The notes: generated by a model from the letters alone, not told the origin. Counted from the first letter of the stretch, positions 1 through 9,171 are shown. The stretch is DNA of 64,000 bases from Cryptosporangium arvum DSM 44712 (GCF_000585375.1 NZ_KK073874.1:6726894-6790893), one strand, 5' to 3'. Numbers and translations: made by a program.

Positions 1-841
1 CGTCCACCGGGGCATGCTCGACGTGCGGAACCAGACCGTGCCGATCTCGCGGATCCAGGCGGTGCGGATCCGGCGGCCGCTGCTGTGGCGGCCGTTCGGC
101 TGGGTGCGGATCGAGATCGACGTCGCCGGGTACGGCGAGGGCGGGCAGCAGGAGAGCGGACGCAGCGCGCTCGTGCCGGTCGCGTCGGCCGAGGAGGCGT
201 TCGCGGTGCTGCACGCCGTGCTCCCGGCGGTGCCGGCGGCCGGGCCGGACGCGCTCGGGCTCACGCCGGCGCCGCCGCGGGCCCGCAAGCGCGCACCGTT
301 CCAGCACCGCCGCCTCGCGTACGCGATCACCGACGTCGCGCTGGTGACGCGGTCCGGGTGGCTGACCGCGCGGCACGACGTCGCGCTGTTCGCCCGCGCG
401 CAGAGCGTCCGGATCTCACAGGGGCCATGGCAGCGGTCGCTGGATCTGGCTTCGGTGCACCTCGACCCGGCCGGCGGTCACACCACGCCGACGGTGCTCC
501 ACCAGGCCACCGCGGACGCCGGGTACGTCGCGACCCGGCTGGTGGACCTGGCCAGGGCCCACCGCACCCCCGCCCCGGTGACGGCAACCCCGGCCGAGCC
601 CCCGTCCCCGGCCACCGCCGTGGCGAGCCCCACCCCCGCGGAGCCCGCCACGAACCCGGAGCCCACGGAACAGTCCGCGCCTCCCGAGCCCACGGAACAG
701 CCCGCGCCCGCGGAGTCGGCCGGACCCGATCGGAACGGCGCAGCCGGGGAACCTGCCGCACCCACGATCCCCGAGGGGTCCGCCGAGCCCGCTGCGGCCG
801 ATCGGGATTCGGCCGCGGAGCCTCCGACCGCGTCGCGCTGA
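1..841 (+). CDS. PH-domain (bPH2/DUF304-like) protein, 5'-truncated by the window edge
   Basis: The reading frame is already open at base 2, and the first ATG (14) lies inside a conserved block, so the true start is outside the window. Two short blocks resemble bacterial PH (bPH2, YdbS/YdbT-like) domains: one around QTVPISRIQAVRI near the left edge and one around residues 100-150 (RRLAYAITDVALVTRSGW). The last 90 or so residues are a Pro/Ala/Glu-rich, probably disordered tail with PEPTEQ repeats. Family members are usually membrane-anchored through helices upstream, which would be lost here. Function unknown; membrane or envelope association is inferred from the family only. Confidence 0.6.
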   Translation, partial: VHRGMLDVRNQTVPISRIQAVRIRRPLLWRPFGWVRIEIDVAGYGEGGQQESGRSALVPVASAEEAFAVLHAVLPAVPAAGPDALGLTPAPPRARKRAPFQHRRLAYAITDVALVTRSGWLTARHDVALFARAQSVRISQGPWQRSLDLASVHLDPAGGHTTPTVLHQATADAGYVATRLVDLARAHRTPAPVTATPAEPPSPATAVASPTPAEPATNPEPTEQSAPPEPTEQPAPAESAGPDRNGAAGEPAAPTIPEGSAEPAAADRDSAAEPPTASR

Positions 842-920
842 GCCGGAGCTCGATCAGGGTCGTCGCCGGGCCGGTCGCGCCCGTGCGACGCCGGCCACCC
901 CCGGACGGGTGCGAGGCGCG

Positions 921-2087
921 TCAGTCCGTAGTGGAGCGTTTGACCGGGTCGGCGGTCTCCGCCCGCGGAGCGGCAGTCTCCTCGTGGGGGATCGCCGGGG
1001 CGGCGCCCACCTCGGCCGCCGCGGCGTCCGCGGACACCGCGTCGCTCGCGGCCGGAGCAGCCGGAGCCGCCGCCCGGAGCAGGGACTCGGCCGCCTCCCC
1101 GACCCGGCGCCCGCTGCGCCGGGCCCACCACCGCTCGCCGAGCCACACCACCAGGTACACGATCCCGACGTACGCGTACCCGACGATCGCGTCGATGATG
1201 TAGTGCTCACCGGTGTACACGAGCGTCAACGACATCAGCACCGGGTACGCCAGCAGCAGCGGGATCCAGCGCTTCTTCACGCGGGTCAGGAAGAACGCCA
1301 CCGCGCACATCGCGAACGCCGAGTGCAGCGACGGCATCGCCGCGACCGGGTTCGACATCGACTGCCCGACCGCCAGCAGCTTCGAGCCGCCGTGCAGGCC
1401 GATGGCCTCCCAGCCCCGCCCGGACATCCGGACGACCTCCTGGGCGATGTACCCGTGCTCGTGCGCCCACCACGGCGGCGCGGCCGGATAGACGAAGTAC
1501 GTGATTAGCCCGGCGGCGGTGAGCGTGAACCAGCGACGCATGAACGCGGCCCACCGCGGCCGGCTGCGGAACCACAGCACGGCCGCGATCGTCAGGCACA
1601 CCACGAAGTGCGAGAAGTACGTGAACGACGCCAGGACGTCCCACCAGTGGATCTGGTCGGCGTCGTAGAGGTGCTCCTGCGCCCAGAGCGTCGGCAGGGT
1701 GCCGCCGAACAGCCACTCGTCGGCGTGGATCATCTCGGTGACGTGCGGCGCCGTGCCGTTGTCGGCCAGGCCGCGGCTGAAGTCGTACGCGACGAGCAGC
1801 AGGACGATCGGGATCCAGTCCCGCGCGAACCCGAGGTGGTAGCGCCACGGCTGCTCGGGCCGGAACGCGATCGTGCCCATCCAGAGCCAGATCGCGGCGA
1901 GCATCGGGTCGGTGGGCAACCCGACGAAGTACCAGTACACCGCGAACGCGACGACGAACACGGGCACCGACACCCGGCGGCTGGAGAACAACTCCCGCAG
2001 ACGACTCCTCGTCTCGGGTTTCGGCTCCGGCGGCTGGGTGGCGGTGTCCTCCAAGATCACCCGGACGAGGGTACAGCCGCCCGGCAC
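921..2087 (-). CDS. PAP2-superfamily membrane phosphatase / inositolphosphotransferase-like protein
   Basis: Polytopic membrane protein of up to 388 aa with about six hydrophobic helices. PAP2 signature residues are visible: PSLHS (residues 252-256) and, after a helix, YTGEHYIID (about 291-299), matching the second and third catalytic motifs with His255 and His295. The layout (hydrophobic N-terminal half, PSLHS rather than PSGH) resembles the AUR1/IPT1-like branch acting on lipid phosphates or phosphoinositides; the substrate is not predictable. Start uncertain: GTG at 2087 or GTG at 2060. The gene lies 19 bp downstream of the sirtuin gene on the same strand, so they may be co-transcribed. 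Confidence 0.8.
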   Translation of the reverse strand: MPGGCTLVRVILEDTATQPPEPKPETRSRLRELFSSRRVSVPVFVVAFAVYWYFVGLPTDPMLAAIWLWMGTIAFRPEQPWRYHLGFARDWIPIVLLLVAYDFSRGLADNGTAPHVTEMIHADEWLFGGTLPTLWAQEHLYDADQIHWWDVLASFTYFSHFVVCLTIAAVLWFRSRPRWAAFMRRWFTLTAAGLITYFVYPAAPPWWAHEHGYIAQEVVRMSGRGWEAIGLHGGSKLLAVGQSMSNPVAAMPSLHSAFAMCAVAFFLTRVKKRWIPLLLAYPVLMSLTLVYTGEHYIIDAIVGYAYVGIVYLVVWLGERWWARRSGRRVGEAAESLLRAAAPAAPAASDAVSADAAAAEVGAAPAIPHEETAAPRAETADPVKRSTTD

Positions 2088-2106
2088 CTCACCGGACGGC
2101 CGGAGT

Positions 2107-2889
2107 TCACCCCGCGGACGCCGCCCGGGACGATCCGCCCCCGACCAGACGCGGGAGCAGCGTGCCGAGCGGCTCGGACAGCTTCGCGTCCGCGACCTCG
2201 TCGTACGGGGTCGGTTCCGCGTTCAGGATCACGATCTTCGCGCCCTGTTTCTTGGCGACGTCGATCAACCCGGCGACCGGCTGCACCGACAGCGAGGTAC
2301 CGATCGCGAGGAAGAGATCACAGTCCGCGGCCGCGGCCCGGGCTTTCGCGAACACCTCGGGTACCAGCGGCTGACCGAACGAGATCGTGCCCGCCTTGAG
2401 AATGCCGCCGCAGCGCAGGCAGGCCGGGTCCTCGTCGCCGCCGGCCACGCGCTCGAGCGTGTCGGACATCGCGAACCGGGAGCCGCAGGAGAGGCATTCC
2501 ACCTCGTAGAGCGACCCGTGCACCTCGATCACCAGGTCTTCGCTGGTGCCGGCGAGCTGGTGCAGCCCGTCGATGTTCTGAGTGATCACCGCGCGTAGCC
2601 GACCGCCGGCCTCCAGATCGACGAGCGCGTAGTGCGCCGCGTTCGGTCTGGCCGTCCAGGCGGCGTGCGCCCGGCGGATCTGCCAGGCCTCCCGCCGGAT
2701 ATCGGGATCGGACACATAGTCCCGCAACGTAAACAGGCGCTGAGCGCCCGGATTGCGGGTCCACAAACCGTTTGGTCCACGAAAGTCTGGAATGCCGCTA
2801 TCGGTACTGATTCCCGCACCTGTCAGTGCGGTCACCCGATTTGCGTCCGCGATCCAGCCCGCGACCGCCTGCCCGTCCCTCATGCGCAC
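2107..2889 (-). CDS. NAD-dependent protein deacylase, Sir2 family
   Basis: Complete sirtuin fold signatures. The NAD-binding GAGIST is at residues 24-29 followed by SGIPDFRG; TQNID is at 103-107; the catalytic His is H124 in EVHGSLY. A four-cysteine zinc site is formed by C132/C135 and C157/C160, and GTSL (197-200) closes the Rossmann part. It should remove acyl groups from protein lysines using NAD in the cytoplasm. At 260 aa it is normal length. GTG at 2889 is used here, but an ATG two codons in (2883) is equally possible and neither has a clear Shine-Dalgarno. Target specificity (acetyl versus longer acyl) cannot be read from sequence. Confidence 0.9.
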   Translation of the reverse strand: MRMRDGQAVAGWIADANRVTALTGAGISTDSGIPDFRGPNGLWTRNPGAQRLFTLRDYVSDPDIRREAWQIRRAHAAWTARPNAAHYALVDLEAGGRLRAVITQNIDGLHQLAGTSEDLVIEVHGSLYEVECLSCGSRFAMSDTLERVAGGDEDPACLRCGGILKAGTISFGQPLVPEVFAKARAAAADCDLFLAIGTSLSVQPVAGLIDVAKKQGAKIVILNAEPTPYDEVADAKLSEPLGTLLPRLVGGGSSRAASAG

Positions 2890-3049
2890 AAACGCTATGC
2901 GTACACGACGCCGAGGGCCAGCCGTACGTGCGTGTCCGGTGGACGTCAGTCACCGAAATTTCTGTGCGGAGACTACTCCGGACGCCGCGCGGGACCGAGC
3001 ACCCGCCTCCCGCGGGTCGCCGGCCGGCCCACCGAATAGGCTTCGCGGC

Positions 3050-3541
3050 ATGTACCTGCCGCTGGGGCTGACCGGTCGTGCCGCACTCACGGTGACCGAC
3101 GCCGACACCGCGGCGGCCGTCGGGTCCGGTGACGTCCCGGTGCTCGCGACGCCCCGGCTGCTCGCGCTGGCCGAGGCCGCCACCGTCGACGCTCTCCGGG
3201 AGGCCCTGCCGGCGGAGACGACGTCGGTCGGCGTCCGGGTGGAGCTCTCCCACCGGCTGCCGACGCCGATCGGCGCGACGGCGACCGCGACCGCGACGCT
3301 GGAGACGGTCGACGGCCGGGCACTGCGGTTCGCCGTGGTGGTCCACGACGACGTCGAGGCCGGGTACCCCGACGACCAGGGCGACGCTCCGGACGGGCGG
3401 GTCGTCGCCGAGGTCGCGGTGGAGCGCGCGGCGGTCGACCGCGCCCGGTTCCTGGCCCGGCTCCCGGTGGCCGGGCGCTCCGACGATCAGGATCCGGCCG
3501 GCCGCGGCGCGGTCCCGGCCACGGACGAGGGAGTGCGATGA
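3050..3541 (+). CDS. FlK-like hot-dog thioesterase
   Basis: 163-aa protein matching the fluoroacetyl-CoA thioesterase (FlK) family. The candidate catalytic residues Thr34, Glu42 and His68 keep the spacing of the FlK triad (8 then 26 residues). The surrounding pattern VLATPRLLALAE, TTSVGVRVELSH and PTPIG is typical. It probably hydrolyses a small acyl-CoA; the real substrate is unknown and fluoroacetyl-CoA should not be assumed. The C-terminal 30 residues are low-complexity. Its stop overlaps the next gene's ATG (ATGA), indicating translational coupling with the metallo-hydrolase. Start chosen at the ATG just before the conserved domain. Confidence 0.78.
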   Translation: MYLPLGLTGRAALTVTDADTAAAVGSGDVPVLATPRLLALAEAATVDALREALPAETTSVGVRVELSHRLPTPIGATATATATLETVDGRALRFAVVVHDDVEAGYPDDQGDAPDGRVVAEVAVERAAVDRARFLARLPVAGRSDDQDPAGRGAVPATDEGVR

Positions 3542-4353
3542 CCGACTGGGTCGAGGTGGCCGACCGGGTGCTGGTGTGGCGCCAGCCCGTGCTGGACGTC
3601 AACGCGGTGCTCGTGGTCGGCGGCGCGGGCGCGCTCGTCGTCGACACGCTCTCGACGCACGCGCAGGCGCGGGAGCTGGCCGACGCCGTCCGCCGCGTCA
3701 CCCCGCTGCCCTGGCGGGTCGTCAACACCCACCACCACTTCGACCACTGCTACGGCAACGCGGTGCTGGCCCCGGACGCCGGCACCGAGATCTGGGCCCA
3801 CACCGAGTGCGTCGCCCGGTACGAGCGCTGGATCGCCGCCGACGGGGGCGCGGCCCGGGTGGCCGAGGTGGCCGCCGAGTACGCGTCGATCCCGGACGTG
3901 GGCGGGGTCACGCTGCGCGGCCCGAACCGTCAGGTCTCCGGCGAAGCCACGCTCGACCTCGGCGACCGTGCCGTGGGCCTGCGCCACCTCGGCCGCGCCC
4001 ACACCGACAACGACCTGGTGATCGTGGTGCCCGACGCCGACGTGGTGGTGGCCGGCGACATCGTGGAGAACGGCGCGCCGCCCTCGTTCGACGACTCGTG
4101 GCCGCTGGAGTGGGCCGGTACGGTCGCCGCGCTCGTGGAGCTGGCGCCCGGCACGGTGGTTCCCGGCCACGGCGTCGCGATGAGCCTGGCCGAGGTCCGG
4201 GCCCAGCACGCCGACCTGACCGCGCTCGAGTGGGCCTGCCGGGATGGTTGGCGCGACCACGCGCCCGCCGCCGAGGTGGCCGCGAAGGCGCCCTTCGGGT
4301 CCGAGCTGGCCGTCCAGCGTGCCTACGACTTCCTGAACGGCCAGCTGCAGTGA
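3538..4353 (+). CDS. MBL-fold metallo-hydrolase
   Basis: 271-aa metallo-beta-lactamase-fold protein. The HxHxDH zinc motif is at residues 65-70 (HHHFDH), with further ligands expected at the GRAHTDND and VVPGHGV blocks. This subgroup (quinoprotein-relay/hydroxyacylglutathione-hydrolase-like) usually cleaves thioesters, esters or lactones. Coupling by a 4-nt overlap to a FlK-like thioesterase suggests both act on the same acyl or thioester intermediate (inference). It ends one base before the convergent asnB gene, leaving no room for a dedicated terminator. Confidence 0.82.
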   Translation: MTDWVEVADRVLVWRQPVLDVNAVLVVGGAGALVVDTLSTHAQARELADAVRRVTPLPWRVVNTHHHFDHCYGNAVLAPDAGTEIWAHTECVARYERWIAADGGAARVAEVAAEYASIPDVGGVTLRGPNRQVSGEATLDLGDRAVGLRHLGRAHTDNDLVIVVPDADVVVAGDIVENGAPPSFDDSWPLEWAGTVAALVELAPGTVVPGHGVAMSLAEVRAQHADLTALEWACRDGWRDHAPAAEVAAKAPFGSELAVQRAYDFLNGQLQ

Positions 4354-4354
4354 G

Positions 4355-6286
4355 TTAGCGCTGGCGCACGGCCCGCTTGGTCAGCAGGGCGGACTCGGCG
4401 GGCGCCGGGCGGGGGTCGATGCGTCCCTCGACGAAGATCGAGTGCCAGACGCAGAACACCAGCACGGTCCACACCTTGCGCGAGTTGTCGGCCTCCCCCG
4501 CCCGGTGCGCCTGCAGCAGCTGGTCGACGTACTGCAGGTCGAGCAGGTCGTCGGCCTTGGAGTCGGCCAGGATGCCGCGGGCCCAGTCGTACATGACGCC
4601 CTTGAGCCACACCCGCGTCGGCACCGGGAAGCCCAGCTTCGGCCGGTTGACGATCTGCGGCGGCACGACCTGCTCGAGCGCCTGCCGCAGCGCGAACTTC
4701 CGGATGCCCTTGCTGGTGACCTTCAGCTCCTGCGGGATCTTCCGCGCGACGTCGAACACGCCGATGTCCAGGAACGGCACGCGGCCCTCGAGCGAGTGGG
4801 CCATCGTCATCCGGTCGGCCTTGACCAGGATGTCGCCGCGCAGCCAGGTGAACAGGTCGATGTACTGCATCTGGGTGACCTCGTCGAGGTACGCCGCGTC
4901 CCGGTAGTGCTGCTCGGTGACGTCGGTGTACTGGAACGCCGGGTCGTAGTGGCGCATGAGCTTCTGCTTCTCGGCCTCGGTGAACATCCGCGCGTTGCCG
5001 TAGTAGCGCTCGGCCAGCGGCGTCGTGCCGCGCTCCAGGAAGCTCTTGCCCTTCACGCCCTCGGGGATCACCTTGCTGACCGCGCGCAGGCCCTTCTGCA
5101 GCGGATCGGGCAGCGACGTGATCGGCTTGAGCGAGAGCGGTTCGCGGTAGATGCCGTAACCGCCGAAGAACTCGTCCGCGCCCTCGCCGGAGAGCACGAC
5201 CGTCACGTGCTCGGAGGCTTTCTTGGCGACGAAGTACAGCGGCACCAGCGCCGGGTCGGCGACCGGGTCGTCGAGGTGCCAGACGATCCGCGGCAGCGAG
5301 TCCATCATGTCGTTCGCGGTGATCAGCGCGGGGATGTTGCGCACGCCGAGCCACTTGGCCGACTGCTCGGCGACCGTGATCTCGGAGTACCCGTCGACCT
5401 CGTAGCCGGCCGTGAACGTCAGGATGTCGGGCTTGTGCTCGCGGGCCAGCGCGACGATCGCGGTCGAGTCGATGCCGCTGGACAGGAACGACCCGACCGG
5501 CACCTCACTCTGCAGGTGCAGGCCGACCGATTCGCGCAGCACGTCCCGGATCTCGGCGTAGAGCCGCTCGGGGCTGTCGGTCGGCGTCGGCCGGAAGTCG
5601 GGCTTGAAGTAGCGGTTGCGGGTGACCGGCTGCCCGGGCTTCCAGGTCAGCGACTCGCCGCACTCCAGCCGCTGGATGTCCTTGTGCAGGGTGCCGGGCT
5701 CCGGCACGTACTGCAGCGTCAGGTAGTAGGAGAGCCCGGCCGGGTCGAGACCGCTGTCGCCCGACGCCGCGGCGTGCGAGAACGGCAGCAGCGCCTTCTT
5801 CTCACTGGACACGTAGATGCCGGTCTCGGCCGTGATGTAGTGCAGCGGCTTGATACCGAACTGGTCGCGGGCGGCGAACGCGGTGCGCTCGAACCGGTCC
5901 CAGATGATGAACGCGAACATGCCGCGCAACTTGCCGACGAACTCCGGGCCCCAGTAGTGGTACGCGGCGACGATCGCCTCGGTGTCGCCCTCGGTGGCGA
6001 AGCTCGCGCCGACCTCGGACAGCTGCTTGCGCAGGTCGAGGTAGTTGTAGATCTCGCCGTTGAACGTGATGACGTACCGGCCGTCCGCGTATTCGAGCGG
6101 CTGGTGGGAGTTCTCGACGTCGATGATCGAGAGGCGCTTGAAGCCGAGGACGACGTCGTCGCCGGAGACCACGACGCCGGTCTCGTCGGGCCCGCGGTGG
6201 TGGATGCTCTCCAGCGCACTGGCGAGGCCGTTGCGGCGATGGGAGGCGTCGCCACAGGCGCTGACGTAGGTGAGCAGTCCGCACAT
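4355..6286 (-). CDS. asnB: Asparagine synthetase B (glutamine-hydrolysing)
   Basis: 643-aa class-II amidotransferase making asparagine from aspartate, glutamine and ATP. The start is set at the ATG at 6286 because it exposes Cys2 (MCGLLTYV), the glutaminase nucleophile; longer versions of the frame are not functional. The GATase-II domain occupies about residues 1-210. The synthetase domain carries the pyrophosphate-binding loop LSSGIDST (SGxDS type) and the downstream LSGEGADEFFGGYG block. It is cytoplasmic. It is divergent from the aminopeptidase gene with 88 bp between starts. A role in modifying a secondary metabolite or the cell wall is possible for paralogues, but no such context is present. 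Confidence 0.95.
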   Translation of the reverse strand: MCGLLTYVSACGDASHRRNGLASALESIHHRGPDETGVVVSGDDVVLGFKRLSIIDVENSHQPLEYADGRYVITFNGEIYNYLDLRKQLSEVGASFATEGDTEAIVAAYHYWGPEFVGKLRGMFAFIIWDRFERTAFAARDQFGIKPLHYITAETGIYVSSEKKALLPFSHAAASGDSGLDPAGLSYYLTLQYVPEPGTLHKDIQRLECGESLTWKPGQPVTRNRYFKPDFRPTPTDSPERLYAEIRDVLRESVGLHLQSEVPVGSFLSSGIDSTAIVALAREHKPDILTFTAGYEVDGYSEITVAEQSAKWLGVRNIPALITANDMMDSLPRIVWHLDDPVADPALVPLYFVAKKASEHVTVVLSGEGADEFFGGYGIYREPLSLKPITSLPDPLQKGLRAVSKVIPEGVKGKSFLERGTTPLAERYYGNARMFTEAEKQKLMRHYDPAFQYTDVTEQHYRDAAYLDEVTQMQYIDLFTWLRGDILVKADRMTMAHSLEGRVPFLDIGVFDVARKIPQELKVTSKGIRKFALRQALEQVVPPQIVNRPKLGFPVPTRVWLKGVMYDWARGILADSKADDLLDLQYVDQLLQAHRAGEADNSRKVWTVLVFCVWHSIFVEGRIDPRPAPAESALLTKRAVRQR

Positions 6287-6374
6287 GGCGGCTATTTTTC
6301 CACTGTCCGCCCACTCCGTCCGCGCGCGGGCACGGGCTACTCGATCGCCGCAGGTGCACGGTACTTTCGAGGGC

Positions 6375-7844
6375 ATGACCGAGAATCAACTCGAGGGCGA
6401 GCTGGCCGAGACCGACCCGGCGGTCACCACCGCGAGCCACGATCTCCCGGTCCCCGAGCGGCTGGCGGAGTTCATGCGCACCGGGTGGGCCGATCCGGTC
6501 GCCGGTCCGCGCGAACCCGACGCCGCCGCCGCGTTCACCGCCGCGCGCCGCGCCCGGCTGGCCGAGCGCTTCCCGGGCGAGACGCTCGTCGTACCGAGCG
6601 GCACCGCGAAGGTCCGCAGCAACGACTCCTCCTACGAGTTCCGCCCCGGCTCCGACCTGGCCTGGCTCACCACCTGCTACGAGCAGGACGCGGTCCTGGT
6701 CGCCGGCCCGGGCGGCGCGACGCTCTACGTCCGGGTCCGGGCGTCGCGGGAGTCCGACGAGTTCTTCCGCAGCCGCGGCGGTGAGCTCTGGGTCGGGGGG
6801 CGCCGGACGGCCGGCGAGTGGTCGGCCGCGCTCGGCGTGGAGACCGTGTCGCTCGACGGGCTCGACAAAGCGTTGCGCGAGCTCGATCCCGCCACCACCC
6901 GGGTGGTGCGCGGCTACGACGCTCAGGTCGACGCCGCCGTGGCCGCCACCGACGACGGGCTGCGTGACGGGCAGCTGGTCGCCGCGCTCAACGAGCTGCG
7001 GCTGGTGAAGGACGAGTGGGAGATCACCCAGCTCCGGGACGCCGTCGACGCGACCGTCCGCGGCTTCGCCGACGTCGTGCGCGCGCTGCCGGCCGACCGC
7101 GAGTCCTCCGAGCGCCTGGTCGACGGCGTGTTCGGGTTGCGTGCCCGGCACGACGGCAACACGATCGGGTACGGCACGATCGCCGCCGCCGGCGCGCACG
7201 CCTGCACGCTGCACTGGTGGCGCAACGACGGCGTCTGCCGCCCCGGTGAGCTGCTGCTGCTCGACGCCGGTGTCGAGAACCGGCACCTCTACACCGCCGA
7301 CGTCACCCGCACCCTGCCGGTGAGCGGGCGGTTCTCGCCGGTCCAGCGCCGGGTCTACGACACCGTGCTGGCCGCGCAGGAGGCCGGGATCGCGGTGATC
7401 CGTCCGGGTGTGTCCTGGCGGGAGATCCACCGGGCGTGCATGCGGGTGATCGCGGGCGCGCTCGCCGACTGGGGGCTGCTGCCGGTACCGGCGGCCGAGT
7501 CGCTCGACGACGAGGTGGGGCTGCACCGCCGCTGGACGCTGCACAGCTCCGGGCACATGCTCGGGCTCGACGTCCACGACTGCGCGAAGGCGCGGGCCGA
7601 GACCTATCTGGATGGTGTGCTGGCCGAGGGCAACGTCCTCACCGTGGAACCGGGCCTCTACTTCCAGCCCGACGACCTGACCGTGCCGGCGGAGTACCGC
7701 GGCATCGGCGTCCGCATCGAGGACGACGTGCTGGTGACCGCGGACGGCGCGGAAGTGCTCTCGGCGGGGCTGCCCCGGGCGGCCGACGACGTCGAGGCGT
7801 GGATGGCGTCCGAGCGGGCCGCCGGGGTCCGTCTGCCCGGTTGA
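6375..7844 (+). CDS. pepP: Xaa-Pro aminopeptidase (aminopeptidase P, M24B)
   Basis: 489-aa two-domain M24B peptidase releasing N-terminal residues that precede proline. The N-terminal AMP_N domain is near residues 40-170. The C-terminal pita-bread domain shows the expected dimetal ligands in order: Asp in LLLLDAGVE, Asp in TADVTRTLP, His in SSGHMLGLDVHD, Glu in TVEPGLYF and Glu in GVRIEDDVLVT. The length fits the actinobacterial form. The ATG at 6375 is the first start before the domain. It stands alone, divergent from asnB. Confidence 0.93.
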   Translation: MTENQLEGELAETDPAVTTASHDLPVPERLAEFMRTGWADPVAGPREPDAAAAFTAARRARLAERFPGETLVVPSGTAKVRSNDSSYEFRPGSDLAWLTTCYEQDAVLVAGPGGATLYVRVRASRESDEFFRSRGGELWVGGRRTAGEWSAALGVETVSLDGLDKALRELDPATTRVVRGYDAQVDAAVAATDDGLRDGQLVAALNELRLVKDEWEITQLRDAVDATVRGFADVVRALPADRESSERLVDGVFGLRARHDGNTIGYGTIAAAGAHACTLHWWRNDGVCRPGELLLLDAGVENRHLYTADVTRTLPVSGRFSPVQRRVYDTVLAAQEAGIAVIRPGVSWREIHRACMRVIAGALADWGLLPVPAAESLDDEVGLHRRWTLHSSGHMLGLDVHDCAKARAETYLDGVLAEGNVLTVEPGLYFQPDDLTVPAEYRGIGVRIEDDVLVTADGAEVLSAGLPRAADDVEAWMASERAAGVRLPG

Positions 7845-7917
7845 CCGACGGGTTCCAGGTTAAGGATGGCGTAGGAACCCGCACAGGATGGGGTCTGCGA
7901 GCCCCGGACGTGGTCAG

Positions 7918-8355
7918 ATGGAGAACGTGCGTGCCACGTCCTGGGCCCTTCCGGTCCTCTCCGTAGTCTCCCTGCTCGTGATCGGCGGTTCGGTCGCCTA
8001 CGCGGAGGCGACAAATGCCAAACCGCACGTCACCGAGGCGGCGGCCGACGCCGAGGACGCCTCGGAGGCCGATCCCGCGGCGGGTGACCCGGCTGCGGCC
8101 GCGTCGTTTCAGCTCTGCGCGACCGGCAAGTACGCCACCTACGTCGTGCTGCCCGACGACGGCAACAAGAAGAGCGCGACCGCGCAGCCCGGCAAGTGCG
8201 TGACGCAGGCCCTCGCGGACGAGGAGGAGCACAGCGTCAAGATCTACGGCCTCGAGGGCACGACGCCGTTCGAGGTCGGCGAGGACGAGATCGGCGCGGA
8301 CGGCAAGGTCACCGCGATCGGCACGATCGAATCGCCCGATTACACGGTGGAATAA
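7918..8355 (+). CDS. Secreted or membrane-anchored protein of unknown function, paralogue of the next gene
   Basis: 145 aa. A hydrophobic N-terminal segment (about residues 9-28, ending AYA) reads as a signal peptide or anchor, followed by an Ala/Asp/Glu-rich linker. A compact C-terminal domain begins FQLCATGKYATYVVLP and includes PGKC. The two cysteines are placed to form a disulfide. The same domain recurs in the lipoprotein encoded 36 bp downstream (FTLCARGSYASYAVF, then PGKC), so these are tandem duplicates. I do not recognise the family. Extracytoplasmic location is inferred from the signal sequence. Confidence 0.65.
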   Translation: MENVRATSWALPVLSVVSLLVIGGSVAYAEATNAKPHVTEAAADAEDASEADPAAGDPAAAASFQLCATGKYATYVVLPDDGNKKSATAQPGKCVTQALADEEEHSVKIYGLEGTTPFEVGEDEIGADGKVTAIGTIESPDYTVE

Positions 8356-8391
8356 ACGTTCATTGGTGTATGAAACGGGCACGCTGATGGT

Positions 8392-8796
8392 GTGCGTACC
8401 TGTGCTCTGCTGACCGTGCTGGTGCTCGCGGCGTGCTCGTCGACCCCGCGGGAGGCTCCGGAGCCGTCGTCGGCCGCTCAGCAGCAGATCTCGGCGTCCG
8501 CGTCGGCCTCCCCGACCGGAACCCGGTACGGGAGTCGGTTCACGCTCTGCGCCCGGGGCTCGTACGCGAGCTACGCGGTGTTCCGCGACAGGTCCCGCTC
8601 CCAGACGGTGACGCCCGGAAAGTGCACGACGAAGGCTTTCGCCCTGGAGGACGGCCCGCACCGCGCCTATCTCTACGGCATCGACGCAGGCCTGGACCGC
8701 GCGTTCCTGATCGGCACCGACTGGTTCGGCAGCGACTACGACGCCAACCTCCAGACCACCGGCACCCCCGCCGACCCCGACTGGTCCGAGTTCTGA
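8392..8796 (+). CDS. Small lipoprotein of unknown function, paralogue of the preceding gene
   Basis: 134 aa starting at GTG. The N-terminus has a textbook lipobox (VLAAC, Cys15), so the protein is predicted to be lipidated and held on the outer face of the membrane. A Ser/Pro/Ala linker leads to a domain of about 85 residues homologous to that of the upstream protein, with the two cysteines in LCARGSYASY and PGKC conserved and an aromatic C-terminus. No catalytic motif is visible. The pair looks like a membrane-tethered and a secreted or anchored version of one binding domain (inference). Confidence 0.65.
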   Translation: MRTCALLTVLVLAACSSTPREAPEPSSAAQQQISASASASPTGTRYGSRFTLCARGSYASYAVFRDRSRSQTVTPGKCTTKAFALEDGPHRAYLYGIDAGLDRAFLIGTDWFGSDYDANLQTTGTPADPDWSEF

Positions 8797-8852
8797 CCCC
8801 TCGACGGGGTGGCGGCGGCCGCTGCGCCGAACGAGCGGGCGTCCGGCCCGAG

Positions 8853-8930
8853 CGGGAGATCCGCCGACGACCCGGGCCCCGCCGACCCGTCGGCACGGTG
8901 CGGCACGCGACCTTCCGGGCGGATCTCCCG
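8853..8930. repeat. Inverted repeat, 13-bp arms, 52-bp spacer
   Basis: CGGGAGATCCGCC at 8853-8865 is matched perfectly by its reverse complement GGCGGATCTCCCG at 8918-8930. The spacer is GC-rich and itself able to fold. There is no T-tract, so this is not a standard intrinsic terminator. It might be a structured 3' end of the lipoprotein transcript, a regulatory fold or a relic; I cannot decide. Confidence 0.5.
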
Positions 8931-9145
8931 TGGCCCGTCGAGGCGATCGGGAGCGCCCGGGCGCCGTGACCGGGCGCGAGGCGCGCTCGGTCGCCACGAC
9001 GGTGGAGCGGGACGACTCGGCCCGGGCCGGCACGCGTCGGACGCGGACGGGCCGGGCTCCCGCCCGGTCGGCGTAATCATCGCGGTGAACCGACAGAAGC
9101 CAGGTCGAGTGGGTAAGCCGAATACAAGACGTCGGCCGCATCGGG

Positions 9146-9171
9146 TACTATGCAAGACGGACGTACGGTTT
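9146..9171 (+). promoter_or_regulatory. Candidate acnA promoter/AcnR operator
   Basis: TACTAT (9146-9151) fits an actinobacterial -10. Immediately downstream, GACGTACGGTTT (9160-9171) matches 11 of 12 bases of GACGTACGGATT at 12111-12122 in the acnR promoter. AcnR in Corynebacterium binds upstream of acn at a partly palindromic GTAC-containing site, so a shared operator with a CGTACG core is plausible. The -35 is not obvious. Confidence 0.4.
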
